Shown here one piece after another: positions 8,873 to 17,390 of a DNA stretch of 64,000 nucleotides. Under the pieces are notes generated by a model. It was not told the origin of the DNA and did not search any database. It worked only from the letters and a program-made list of their open reading frames with translations. Each line of letters begins with the position of its first letter. Position 1 is the first letter of the stretch. Position numbers and translations under genes: made by a program. The DNA comes from Alphaproteobacteria bacterium 41-28 (GTDB taxonomy: Bacteria; Pseudomonadota; Alphaproteobacteria; UBA9655): contig MKUL01000017.1 of the NCBI GenBank assembly GCA_001897795.1, forward strand, positions 128,789-192,788. Direction: 5' to 3'.

Positions 8873-10143
8873 TGTTAAAGGACAGTGATCGCATTTTCAC
8901 GAATCTTTATGGCAGACATGATTGGCACCTTAAAGGAGCTAAGAAGAGGGGAGATTGGGATAAAACAAAAGCCTTGATAGCCAAGGGGCAACAGTGGATT
9001 ATCGATGAGGTTACACTCTCATGCCTTAGAGGAAGGGGAGGGGCTGGCTTTCCCACGGGTCGCAAATGGTGCTTTTTGCCCAAGGATGATGGTGTGACGC
9101 CACGCTTTCTTGTTATCAATGCGGATGAAAGTGAACCAGGGACCTGTAAAGACCGAGATATTTTACGTCATGAGCCCCAAAAACTTGTGGAAGGTGCCCT
9201 TCTTGCTGGATTCGCTATTGGATCCCATACGGGGTATATTTACATTCGAGGTGAGTTCCATCGGGAAGCTGAACATTTAGAAACGGCCATTGCGGAAGCT
9301 TATGAGGCTGGGCTTTTAGGAAAAAATGCAGCGGGTTCTGGTTGGGACTTTGATCTTTATGTTCATCGCGGAGCTGGGGCTTATATATGCGGCGAGGAAA
9401 CGGCGCTTTTGGAGAGTTTAGAAGGAAGGAAGGGCATGCCACGTCTAAAGCCACCTTTCCCTGCTGTTGTTGGTCTTTATGGATGCCCTACCATTGTTAA
9501 TAATGTGGAAACGATTGCAGTTGTTCCTACCATTTTAAGAAGAGGGGGAGCCTGGTTTGCAGGAATTGGAACCCCTGATAATACGGGCCCAAGAATTTTT
9601 TGTATTTCCGGACATGTGAACACTCCTTGTAATGTGGAAGAGGCCTCAGGCATTCCTCTCAAAGAGCTCATAGAAGTGCATGGCGGTGGCGTTCGTGGAG
9701 GATGGGATAATCTTTTGGCGGTGATTCCAGGTGGGTCTTCTGTGCCCCTTATACCAGCTGATGTTTGTGGAAAAGTCCTCATGGATACGCCTTCACTTGC
9801 ATGCTTTAATAGCAGTTTAGGAACGGGGGCTGTCATTGTAATGGACAAATCTACGGATATTGTTCGAGCCATCGCTCGTCTTTCAAAATTTTATATGCAT
9901 GAGAGTTGCGGTCAATGTACTCCTTGTCGAGAAGGAACGGGATGGATGTGGCGTATGCTCATCCGCCTTGCTGATGGGATTGGTGCAATTGAAGATATTG
10001 ATCGCTTGGAAGATGTTACTTACGAAATCGAGGGTCACACCATTTGTGGCCTTGGAGATGCAGCCGCTTGGCCCGTGCAAGGGTTGATCCGTCATTTCCG
10101 TCCTGAACTTGAGCGCCGTCTTCGTGCTCGCAAAGCGGCTTAG
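8872..10143 (+). CDS. nuoF: NADH-quinone oxidoreductase subunit F (51 kDa, FMN and NADH site)
   Basis: NuoF oxidises NADH and passes the electrons through FMN to cluster N3. Visible signatures are [15 protein letters not shown] (NADH/FMN loop), [32 protein letters not shown], and the [4Fe-4S] N3 ligands in [12 protein letters not shown] with the later cysteine in [13 protein letters not shown]. At 423 residues the length is normal. It begins on the last base of the nuoE stop codon and is followed nine bases later by nuoG. Confidence 0.97.
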   Translation: MLKDSDRIFTNLYGRHDWHLKGAKKRGDWDKTKALIAKGQQWIIDEVTLSCLRGRGGAGFPTGRKWCFLPKDDGVTPRFLVINADESEPGTCKDRDILRHEPQKLVEGALLAGFAIGSHTGYIYIRGEFHREAEHLETAIAEAYEAGLLGKNAAGSGWDFDLYVHRGAGAYICGEETALLESLEGRKGMPRLKPPFPAVVGLYGCPTIVNNVETIAVVPTILRRGGAWFAGIGTPDNTGPRIFCISGHVNTPCNVEEASGIPLKELIEVHGGGVRGGWDNLLAVIPGGSSVPLIPADVCGKVLMDTPSLACFNSSLGTGAVIVMDKSTDIVRAIARLSKFYMHESCGQCTPCREGTGWMWRMLIRLADGIGAIEDIDRLEDVTYEIEGHTICGLGDAAAWPVQGLIRHFRPELERRLRARKAA

Positions 10144-10152
10144 GGAGAGACA

Positions 10153-12213
10153 ATGCCAAAGCTTTTGATAGATGAGCAAGAAATTGAAGTCCCAGAGGGA
10201 ATGACTGTCCTTCAAGCAGCAGAAATGCTTGGGGTTGAAATTCCTATATTTTGCTATCATCCGAAACTTTCCATTGCGGGCAATTGCCGGATGTGCCTGG
10301 TTGAAATGGACAAATCTTCGAAGCCGATTGCGAGCTGCGCGATGCCAGCCAGCGAGGGTATGGTCATTCGGACGCAAACTCCTATGGTGAAAAAAGCACG
10401 CCAAGGGGTTTTAGAATTTTTACTCATTAACCATCCCTTGGATTGTCCCATTTGCGATCAAGGAGGGGAATGCGATCTTCAAGACATTACCATGGCCTAT
10501 GGGGGGGATACGAGCCGTTTTAACCTGAACAAACGAGCTGTTCCCGACAAAGAATTTGGCCCTCTCATTGAAACGGCCATGAATCGCTGCATTCAATGTA
10601 CGCGATGTATTCGTTTTGCAACTGAAATTGCCGGAACTCCTGAATTGGGAGCCACAGGACGTGGTGAGGATATGGAAATCGGCACCTACGTGCAAAAAAC
10701 GATTACCTCAGAACTCTCTGGGAACTTGATCGATATTTGTCCTGTTGGAGCCCTGACCTCAAAGCCTTATAGTTTTCAGGGGCGACCATGGGAGCTTTCA
10801 AGTACGCCTTCTGTGGATGTTTTCGATGCGGTGGGGTGTTCCATTCGTATCGATGCGCGGGGAAGGGAAGTTATGCGGATTCTTCCGCGTCCCAATGATG
10901 AGGTGAACGAGAGCTGGATTTCGGACAAAACCCGTTTTGCTTGTGATGGTCTTAAATACCAACGACTCGATCGTCCTTATGTCAGAGGAGAAGATGGCCA
11001 TCTTCGACCGGTCAGTTGGGATGAAGCTTTTGACGTAATTGTGGGCCGTCTTCAACACATTCCTGGCAATCATGTAGCCGCCATTGTGGGGGATATGGTG
11101 GATGCAGAAGCCATGATTGCATTGAAGGATTTGATGACAGCTATGGGATCACCTAACATTGATTGTCGCCAGGATGGTGTTTTGATTGGGACAGGCCCTC
11201 GTTGTAGCTATCTTTTTAATACAACAATCGCGGGAGTTGAGCGGGCTGACTTCTGTCTTCTGATTGGAACGAACCCTCGATGGGAAGCGCCTCTCATTAA
11301 CGCAAGAATTCGCAAAAATTACCTTTTTACAGGTCTTAACGTTGCCCTCATCGGACCTTTCCATGAGCTAGGATATCCTGTGGATTACCTTGGGAACGAT
11401 CCCTTACTTCTTGAAAAAATCAAGAAAGGGAAACATCCCATCTCTGCTGCACTGAAAGCAGCTAAGCATCCTATGATGATTATAGGGCAAGGAGCCTTAG
11501 GGCGTGAAGATGGGGATGGGATTCTTAACACTGCGCGAGAAATTGCTGATAAATATGATTTTGTCCATAAAACAAAGCTCCATCTTCAAGACTATTGGAA
11601 TGGATTTAATGTCTTACAAACAGCGGCAAGCCGCGTGGGTGGGTTTGATCTGGGATTTTTACCCGGCCCCAAAGGGCATAATATAAAAGAAATATTCGAG
11701 GCAACACGTCGCAAAAAAATTGAAGCCGTATATCTCTTGGACGCCGATGAAATCGATATGACGGCGCTCAAATCGACCTTTGTTATTTATCAAGGTCACC
11801 ATGGAGATCGTGGGGCAGCGATTGCTGACGTCGTTTTGCCGGGGGCAGCTTATACAGAAAAGTCTGGGACGTATGTGAATACAGAAGGACGAGTCCAACG
11901 CGGCCTGCAGGCTGCTTCGCCTCCTGGTGATGCCAAAGAAGATTGGAAGATTATCAGAGCTCTTTCTGAAAGGCTTGGCCTGGAATTGCCTTATAATTCA
12001 CTTGATGAAGTTCGTAGACGGCTTGTTGAGGTTAACCCCCTTTTTGATGAGCTTGACAGGGTCAGCCGAGCGCCGTGGGTTGAGTTTGGTCGTGAGGAGA
12101 TTCTAAATACAGACCCCTTTAAACCCAGCATTGAGAACTTTTATATGACTGATTCCATTTCTCGCCACTCCATTACGATGGCAAAATGTACACAAGAAAT
12201 TTTGGAGAGGTGA
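10153..12213 (+). CDS. nuoG: NADH-quinone oxidoreductase subunit G (75 kDa)
   Basis: NuoG is the largest peripheral subunit and wires electrons from NuoF to NuoI. Residues about 1-80 form a [2Fe-2S] ferredoxin domain (CYHPKLSIAGNCRMCLVEM), followed by the His/Cys-ligated cluster (LDCPICDQGGECDLQD) and a [4Fe-4S] site (NRCIQCTRCIRF, DICPVGALTSKPY). The rest is the molybdopterin-oxidoreductase-like region, which carries no cofactor in alphaproteobacterial complex I. At 686 residues it is of the alphaproteobacterial/mitochondrial size. The stop is followed by a CGTCATTCCGG repeat that separates it from nuoH. Confidence 0.97.
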   Translation: MPKLLIDEQEIEVPEGMTVLQAAEMLGVEIPIFCYHPKLSIAGNCRMCLVEMDKSSKPIASCAMPASEGMVIRTQTPMVKKARQGVLEFLLINHPLDCPICDQGGECDLQDITMAYGGDTSRFNLNKRAVPDKEFGPLIETAMNRCIQCTRCIRFATEIAGTPELGATGRGEDMEIGTYVQKTITSELSGNLIDICPVGALTSKPYSFQGRPWELSSTPSVDVFDAVGCSIRIDARGREVMRILPRPNDEVNESWISDKTRFACDGLKYQRLDRPYVRGEDGHLRPVSWDEAFDVIVGRLQHIPGNHVAAIVGDMVDAEAMIALKDLMTAMGSPNIDCRQDGVLIGTGPRCSYLFNTTIAGVERADFCLLIGTNPRWEAPLINARIRKNYLFTGLNVALIGPFHELGYPVDYLGNDPLLLEKIKKGKHPISAALKAAKHPMMIIGQGALGREDGDGILNTAREIADKYDFVHKTKLHLQDYWNGFNVLQTAASRVGGFDLGFLPGPKGHNIKEIFEATRRKKIEAVYLLDADEIDMTALKSTFVIYQGHHGDRGAAIADVVLPGAAYTEKSGTYVNTEGRVQRGLQAASPPGDAKEDWKIIRALSERLGLELPYNSLDEVRRRLVEVNPLFDELDRVSRAPWVEFGREEILNTDPFKPSIENFYMTDSISRHSITMAKCTQEILER

Positions 12214-12240
12214 GGGGGATGGTGAGGTCAATAAATAATG

Positions 12241-12465
12241 CGTCATTCCGGGATTTAGAAACCCTCAACGACCCCGGGCTAAGACCCGGGGGAGGGGTAG
12301 GGTTTCTTAATGCCCGGAACGTCGTTGACATTTCTTTTAAGCCTTCTACCAGGTTCCGGATATTAAGCCTGCCCTCGCGAAGGCGAGGGACCAGAAACAA
12401 AATCTATTTTAGTTTTATCCTGGTTCCCCACTTTCGTGGGGACAAGCCTAAATTCCGAAATGACG
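12241..12465. repeat. CGTCATTCCGG palindromic repeat between nuoG and nuoH
   Basis: The ends are CGTCATTCCGGGATTTAGA and, inverted, AATTCCGAAATGACG. Inside are further stems: AACCC/GGGTT around a GACCCCGGGCTAAGACCCGGG hairpin-like block, a CCGGAAC/GTTCCGG pair, and a CTCGCGAAGGCGAGGGACC/GGTTCCCCACTTTCGTGGGG part. Shorter relatives are at 53447-53609 and 59151-59329. It fills most of the nuoG-nuoH gap. Confidence 0.85.
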
Positions 12466-12483
12466 ATAGGGGGGATGGACCCC

Positions 12484-13506
12484 ATGTTTAACATAGACAA
12501 TCTTTGGCATGAGGCCCTTCTACCAACTCTGCATACAATGGGTCTTATTTTCTTAATCATTATTCCATTGCTGTTGGCTGTTGCTTATTTGACTTATGCC
12601 GAACGTAAAGTCATTGCAGCGATGCAACTTCGCATTGGACCGAATGTTGTGGGTTGGTTTGGTCTTTTGCAGCCATTCGCCGATGGGTTAAAACTTCTTC
12701 ATAAAGAAACTATTATTCCAACTCGTTCAAATCCCATCATTTTTATCATTGCTCCTTTGGTTACTTTTGGCTTAAGCCTTTCAGCCTGGGCCGTCATTCC
12801 CTTTGAGCCTGGACTAGCCATTAGCAACATAAATGTTGGAGTTCTCTACCTTTTTGCGATTTCTTCTCTGGGAGTTTATGGAATTATTATAGCTGGTTGG
12901 GCTAGCAACTCTAAATATGCTTTCTTAGGAGCCTTAAGATCTGCCGCCCAAATGGTATCTTACGAGGTCTCTATTGGGCTTGTTATTATTGCTGTCATTC
13001 TGTGCGTAGGATCTTTAAACCTGACCGATATTGTTGAAGCCCAAAAGAGCATTTGGTTCATTATACCCCATCTCCCCATGGCAGTGATTTTTATGATATC
13101 AGGATTAGCAGAAACGAATCGGCTGCCTTTTGATTTGCCGGAAGCCGAGGCTGAACTCGTTTCCGGATATAACGTTGAGTATTCTTCCATGACGTTTGCT
13201 CTCTTTTTCCTAGGTGAATATGCCAATATGATTCTTATGAGTGCAATGGGAAGTATCCTTTTCTTGGGGGGATGGCTTCCACCTTTTCATATTGCGCCCT
13301 TTACGTGGGTGCCTGGAATTGTGTGGTTTGCCTTAAAAATTTCTTTTCTTCTTTTCATCTTTTTATGGGTACGCGCGACCTTTCCCCGTTATCGATACGA
13401 TCAGTTGATGCGTTTAGGATGGAAGGTTTTTTTACCCTTCTCCTTGATATGGGTTGTTCTCACAGCAAGCGTTTTGATCACCTTTAACCTTTTACCAGGA
13501 AGCTGA
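12484..13506 (+). CDS. nuoH: NADH-quinone oxidoreductase subunit H
   Basis: NuoH is the membrane subunit that forms the quinone tunnel with NuoB and NuoD. It has about eight membrane helices and the family motifs [34 protein letters not shown] and the acidic loop [27 protein letters not shown] choose ATG 12484, which has GGGGGG nine bases upstream and gives the usual short N-terminus; ATG 12460 and GTG 12436 are in frame but lie in or at the edge of the preceding repeat. It is followed four bases later by nuoI. Confidence 0.95.
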   Translation: MFNIDNLWHEALLPTLHTMGLIFLIIIPLLLAVAYLTYAERKVIAAMQLRIGPNVVGWFGLLQPFADGLKLLHKETIIPTRSNPIIFIIAPLVTFGLSLSAWAVIPFEPGLAISNINVGVLYLFAISSLGVYGIIIAGWASNSKYAFLGALRSAAQMVSYEVSIGLVIIAVILCVGSLNLTDIVEAQKSIWFIIPHLPMAVIFMISGLAETNRLPFDLPEAEAELVSGYNVEYSSMTFALFFLGEYANMILMSAMGSILFLGGWLPPFHIAPFTWVPGIVWFALKISFLLFIFLWVRATFPRYRYDQLMRLGWKVFLPFSLIWVVLTASVLITFNLLPGS

Positions 13507-13510
13507 GGGC

Positions 13511-14020
13511 ATGCCAGAATCACCCACTTCAAAACCCTTTTTTCGCATTTTAAAGGCCTTTTCTTTAGCGGAACTTTGGTCGGGACTCTTTTTAACGCTC
13601 AAGTATATGTTTTTCAAAAAAAGAGTCACGCTCGCCTATCCTTATGAAAAGGGTTTCCTGTCGCCCCGTTTTCGAGGAGAGCACGCCTTGAGACGTTATC
13701 CGAATGGAAAAGAAAGGTGTATTGCTTGCAAGCTTTGCGAAGCAATTTGTCCTGCCCAAGCAATTACCATTGAAGCTGAAGAGCGAGAAGATGGAAGTCG
13801 TCGAACGACACGCTATGACATTGACATGACAAAATGTATTTATTGCGGGCTTTGTGAAGAATCCTGTCCTGTGGATGCTATCGTTGAAGGTCCGAATTTC
13901 GAATTCGCAACTGAAACCCGGGAAGAGCTTTACTATAATAAAGAAAAGCTCCTGTCCAATGGAGATCGTTGGGAAGTTGAAATTGCAGAGCGCCTTGAGC
14001 GTGATGCGTTGTATCGATAG
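13511..14020 (+). CDS. nuoI: NADH-quinone oxidoreductase subunit I (two [4Fe-4S])
   Basis: NuoI is an 8Fe ferredoxin-like subunit holding clusters N6a and N6b, which carry electrons to N2. The two ligand sets are [12 protein letters not shown] and [12 protein letters not shown]. The N-terminal amphipathic part ([23 protein letters not shown]) lies on the membrane, and [22 protein letters not shown] is a typical lead into the first cluster. Length is normal at 169 residues. After it, a GATTGCTTCG repeat intervenes before nuoJ. Confidence 0.97.
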   Translation: MPESPTSKPFFRILKAFSLAELWSGLFLTLKYMFFKKRVTLAYPYEKGFLSPRFRGEHALRRYPNGKERCIACKLCEAICPAQAITIEAEEREDGSRRTTRYDIDMTKCIYCGLCEESCPVDAIVEGPNFEFATETREELYYNKEKLLSNGDRWEVEIAERLERDALYR

Positions 14021-14068
14021 GAGTGAAGAATGATAAGAAACTATAATGTGTTCGAAATTGTGCAATTT

Positions 14069-14147
14069 TCTGGATTGCTTCGTCGTTTTACTCCTCGCAA
14101 AGACGGTTTCCTCTGTTGTCTTTGCGAGCGTAGCGAAGCAATCCAGA
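14069..14147. repeat. GATTGCTTCG palindromic repeat between nuoI and nuoJ
   Basis: TCTGGATTGCTTCG on the left pairs with CGAAGCAATCCAGA on the right, and inside CTCGCAAAGAC pairs with GTCTTTGCGAG. This is a complete copy; other copies or parts are at 14812, 17313, 18955, 22601, 32967, 51747 and 55695. Related sequences of the form GCGAAGCAATCCAG are widespread in alphaproteobacterial intracellular genomes. Confidence 0.9.
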
Positions 14148-14169
14148 ATCTTAGGATTGGAGTTTTTTT

Positions 14170-14787
14170 ATGATTAATGTTGCAGCCCTTACATTTTATA
14201 TTCTCTCAGGCGTTCTTTTGACCTCAGCTGTGATGGTAGTCACATCTCGCAATACTGTTTATGCAGTTTTATTTCTGATTTTGGCTTTTTTTAATGCTTC
14301 GGGGCTTTTTGTTTTAGCACATGCTGAATTTTTAGCGATGATACTCGTTGTCGTTTATGTGGGAGCTGTTGCTGTCCTTTTTCTCTTTGTTGTGATGATG
14401 CTCAATGTGGAACTCGGGTCCCTTCGAGAATCAATGAGGCGTTATTCCCTTATAGGTGGCCTTGTGGGAGGCATTTTAGGTATTGAACTGATGGGAGTGG
14501 TCATCGCCTGGAATACGTCTCCAGAAGCGTTAGATTTAACGTCAGCACCCCTTGTCAATTATAATGGCATGTCGAATACACAGTCTCTTGGAAATTTGCT
14601 CTACACGCATTACGCCCTTATTTTTCAGGGCGCAGGACTTATTTTGCTTATCGCTATGATTGGTGCTATTGTTCTGACCTTACGCACCCGAGAAGGGGTG
14701 AAAAAACAAAAACTTGGAGATCAAATAGGACGGCAAGCGAAAGAAAGTGTCCGCCTTATTGACATTCCAAGTGGATCAGGGATTTAG
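14170..14787 (+). CDS. nuoJ: NADH-quinone oxidoreductase subunit J
   Basis: NuoJ is a five-helix membrane subunit at the junction of the quinone module and the proton pumps. Characteristic features are the third helix with VVYVGAVAVLFLFVVMMLN and the final helix GLILLIAMIGAIVLTLRTRE. TTGGAG stands seven bases upstream of the ATG. The gene is 205 residues long, normal for alphaproteobacteria. It is separated from nuoK by a nested pair of palindromic repeats, which is unusual because J and K normally abut or overlap. Confidence 0.96.
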   Translation: MINVAALTFYILSGVLLTSAVMVVTSRNTVYAVLFLILAFFNASGLFVLAHAEFLAMILVVVYVGAVAVLFLFVVMMLNVELGSLRESMRRYSLIGGLVGGILGIELMGVVIAWNTSPEALDLTSAPLVNYNGMSNTQSLGNLLYTHYALIFQGAGLILLIAMIGAIVLTLRTREGVKKQKLGDQIGRQAKESVRLIDIPSGSGI

Positions 14788-14811
14788 GTATGGGAATTAC
14801 GAGTAAGTTTT

Positions 14812-15005
14812 TCTGGATTGCTTCGGGCACGTTGTGCCCTCGCAAAGAACTTAAACGAGACCACTTAGGCCCTCTCACCCGCCGCTTTGCGGCGACCTCT
14901 CCCACAAGGAGAGAGGTGATTAAGTGCTTGCTGTATTACCTCTCCCCTTGTGGGAGAGGTTGCCACGCGCAAAGCGAGTGGCGGGTGAGGGGGAAGCAAT
15001 CCAGA
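14812..15005. repeat. Nested repeat: CCCTCACCC element inside a GATTGCTTCG element
   Basis: TCTGGATTGCTTCGGGCAC begins the outer element at 14812 and GAAGCAATCCAGA closes it at 15005. Between them, 14870-14994 is a full CCCTCACCCGCC...GGCGGGTGAGGGG element with its internal CTCTCCCACAAGG stem. One repeat family has therefore inserted into, or replaced the middle of, another. The compound lies between nuoJ and nuoK, and an upstream extension of the nuoK frame (14924) is only repeat. Confidence 0.88.
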
Positions 15006-15019
15006 CTTCAGGAAAAATT

Positions 15020-15328
15020 ATGACCATTAGCCTCGATCATTATCTCATTGTAGCGGCTCTTTTGTTCACAGTTGGAGGGGTGGGAATCTTTCTCAATCGT
15101 CGAAATGTGATCGTTATTTTAATGTCTATAGAGCTTATGCTTCTTGCAGTGAACATAAACTTTGTGGCTTTTTCCTTATATCTTGGGGATCTTGTTGGAC
15201 AAATCTTTGCGTTATTTGTGTTGACAGTTGCTGCAGCTGAGTCCGCAATAGGCCTTGCTATTCTTGTCGTTTACTTTCGTAATCGCGGCGATATTTATGT
15301 AGATGACATTACCATGTTGAAGGGTTAA
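15020..15328 (+). CDS. nuoK: NADH-quinone oxidoreductase subunit K
   Basis: NuoK is a three-helix subunit related to MrpC that carries two conserved membrane glutamates used in proton pumping: the one in [12 protein letters not shown] and the one in [13 protein letters not shown]. The start is ATG 15020, with CAGGA about eight bases upstream. The frame runs open further back to 14924, but that stretch is the palindromic repeat and codes for no NuoK sequence, so it is excluded. The 102-residue product has the usual size. It is separated from nuoL by two bases. Confidence 0.95.
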   Translation: MTISLDHYLIVAALLFTVGGVGIFLNRRNVIVILMSIELMLLAVNINFVAFSLYLGDLVGQIFALFVLTVAAAESAIGLAILVVYFRNRGDIYVDDITMLKG

Positions 15329-15330
15329 TC

Positions 15331-17259
15331 ATGAGCATTTTGGCCATCTTAGTTGTGTTCTTACCGTTTTTAGGGTTTCTTTTAGCTGGATCATTGGGAG
15401 AGAAATTAGGAGATCAATTTAGTCAGGGCATTACATGCGGATTGATGGGTCTTTCTACGATCTTTGCCGGATATCTCTTTCTTCAATTAGGACTTCACGA
15501 AGAAACCCTTCTTGTTCCTCTTTTTACTTGGATTCACGTGGAGTTCTTTGAGGTAAGTTGGCAGCTACAGCTCGATAGTCTAAGCTATGTGATGATGGCA
15601 GTGGTTACGTTGGTGTCCTGGATTGTCCATATCTACTCGATTGGTTATATGAAGGGAGATCCTGGCTTCCCGAGATTTATGGCTTATTTAAGTCTTTTTA
15701 CTTTTTTCATGTTGATGCTTGTTACAGCTTCAAATCTACTTCAAATGTTCTTTGGATGGGAAGGAGTTGGCTTATGCTCATATCTATTAATTGGGTATTG
15801 GTATGATCGAGACAGTGCCAATGCAGCGGCCATTAAAGCTTTTCTTGTTAACCGGGTAGGAGATGTGGGGTTTATCCTTGGGGTTCTAACGCTTTTTGTT
15901 ATTTTTGGCACCCTTGATTTTACAGCCATTTTTGAGCTTGTCGATGCCCATCAAAATGATACGTTTACCTTCCTGAATGGCCAGTATCATGCCCTTACAC
16001 TCGCCTCTTTTTTGTTTTTTATTGGAGCCATGGGAAAGTCGGCTCAAATCGGGCTTCATACCTGGCTTCCTGATGCCATGGAAGCTCCCACACCCGTCTC
16101 AGCTCTCATCCACGCAGCGACGATGGTAACGGCAGGTGTTTTCCTTATCGTCCGCATTTCGCCTATCTTAGAATATGCGCCTCTTGCAAGGGAATTCATT
16201 ACCCTGATTGGGGCCGCAACAGCCCTCATGGCAGCCACGATTGCTTGTGTTCAAAATGATATCAAGCGGATCATCGCCTATTCGACATGCAGTCAGCTGG
16301 GATATATGTTTATGGCAGCGGGTCTTTCAGGATATAGCGCTGCAATGTTCCACCTGACAACGCATGCTTTCTTTAAAGCACTTCTTTTCCTAGGGGCAGG
16401 ATCAGTGATCCATGCCATGTCGGATGAGTACAATATCCAAAAGATGGGTGGGATTTGGAAATATGTTCCGGTTACATATGTCGTGATGTGGATTGGAAGT
16501 TTGGCCTTGGCAGGAATTCCTTTTTTTGCGGGTTTTTATTCTAAGGACATGATTATGGAAGTGGATTGGGTTTCGTATTTACCTGTTGGGAAAGTCGCAT
16601 TTGCCATCGGATTTGCAGCTGCAATCCTAACCGCATTTTATTCCTGGCGCCTTCTCATTTTAACCTTTAATGGAACGCCACGTGCTGATGAAGCTGTAAT
16701 GGGCCATATTCACGAGGCACCCCTAATTATGTTGTTTCCCCTTGTTCTTTTGGCAATGGGATCTCTTTTTTCGGGAAGTCTTTTATATGAGCTTTTTGTC
16801 GGAGAGGAAACTCCTTTCTGGGGATCAGCGATCTTCGTTTTGCCTGAAGATGATGTCATTACTGCCGCCCATCATGTCTACAATTGGGTTCATTGGTCCC
16901 CCACGGTTGCTGCTTTGTTAGGAATTGGAATTGCCTACCTTCTCTATATGTATCAAAGCAGTTGGCCCGAAAAGCTTTCAACAACTTTCAAGGGGATCTA
17001 TACTTTCCTTTGGAATAAGTGGTATTTTGATGCCCTTTACCAATGGCTTTTTGTGGATCCTTCCTTCAAACTAGGAAAATTTTTGTGGGAGGAAGGGGAT
17101 CAAGAAGCCATTGATGGGCTTGGTCCCGATGGACTTGCCGCATTATCTGTAGCAAGTGGGGGGCTTTTGTGTCGTCTTCAGACAGGTTATGTTTACCATT
17201 ATGCCTTTGGAATGATCATTGGTCTTGTGCTGATGATCGGTTGGTATTTTTGGGTGTAG
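15331..17259 (+). CDS. nuoL: NADH-quinone oxidoreductase subunit L
   Basis: NuoL is the distal antiporter-like proton pump of complex I. It shows about sixteen membrane helices, the conserved MFFGWEGVGLCSYLLIGYW segment with the functional Glu, the HTWLPDAMEAPTPVSALIHAATMVTAG block, and KRIIAYSTCSQLGYMF with the Lys on helix 7-8. The C-terminal lateral helix region is present. At 642 residues it matches the family. A half-copy of a GATTGC repeat lies in the gap to nuoM. Confidence 0.97.
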   Translation: MSILAILVVFLPFLGFLLAGSLGEKLGDQFSQGITCGLMGLSTIFAGYLFLQLGLHEETLLVPLFTWIHVEFFEVSWQLQLDSLSYVMMAVVTLVSWIVHIYSIGYMKGDPGFPRFMAYLSLFTFFMLMLVTASNLLQMFFGWEGVGLCSYLLIGYWYDRDSANAAAIKAFLVNRVGDVGFILGVLTLFVIFGTLDFTAIFELVDAHQNDTFTFLNGQYHALTLASFLFFIGAMGKSAQIGLHTWLPDAMEAPTPVSALIHAATMVTAGVFLIVRISPILEYAPLAREFITLIGAATALMAATIACVQNDIKRIIAYSTCSQLGYMFMAAGLSGYSAAMFHLTTHAFFKALLFLGAGSVIHAMSDEYNIQKMGGIWKYVPVTYVVMWIGSLALAGIPFFAGFYSKDMIMEVDWVSYLPVGKVAFAIGFAAAILTAFYSWRLLILTFNGTPRADEAVMGHIHEAPLIMLFPLVLLAMGSLFSGSLLYELFVGEETPFWGSAIFVLPEDDVITAAHHVYNWVHWSPTVAALLGIGIAYLLYMYQSSWPEKLSTTFKGIYTFLWNKWYFDALYQWLFVDPSFKLGKFLWEEGDQEAIDGLGPDGLAALSVASGGLLCRLQTGYVYHYAFGMIIGLVLMIGWYFWV

Positions 17260-17312
17260 GAAAGATGGAACTGAGACTTATGAGTAAAATTATAAACAGA
17301 TCAAGCCTTCTC

Positions 17313-17343
17313 CGTCATTGCGAGCGTAGCGAAGCAATCCAGA
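17313..17343. repeat. Half copy of the GATTGCTTCG repeat between nuoL and nuoM
   Basis: The stretch CGTCATTGCGAGCGTAGCGAAGCAATCCAGA is equivalent to the right half of the full copies, with an internal GCGAGCGTAGCG hairpin. The matching left half is missing. It occupies the middle of a 131-base gap that separates two genes which are usually close. Confidence 0.8.
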
Positions 17344-17390
17344 AATATTCCATCTTTCAGTATGATTATATTGAATAAAAAGGACAATTA

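Noticed and set aside
14924..15019. N-terminal extension of nuoK
   Set aside because: Encoded by a repeat; the family starts at the first helix and a ribosome site precedes ATG 15020.
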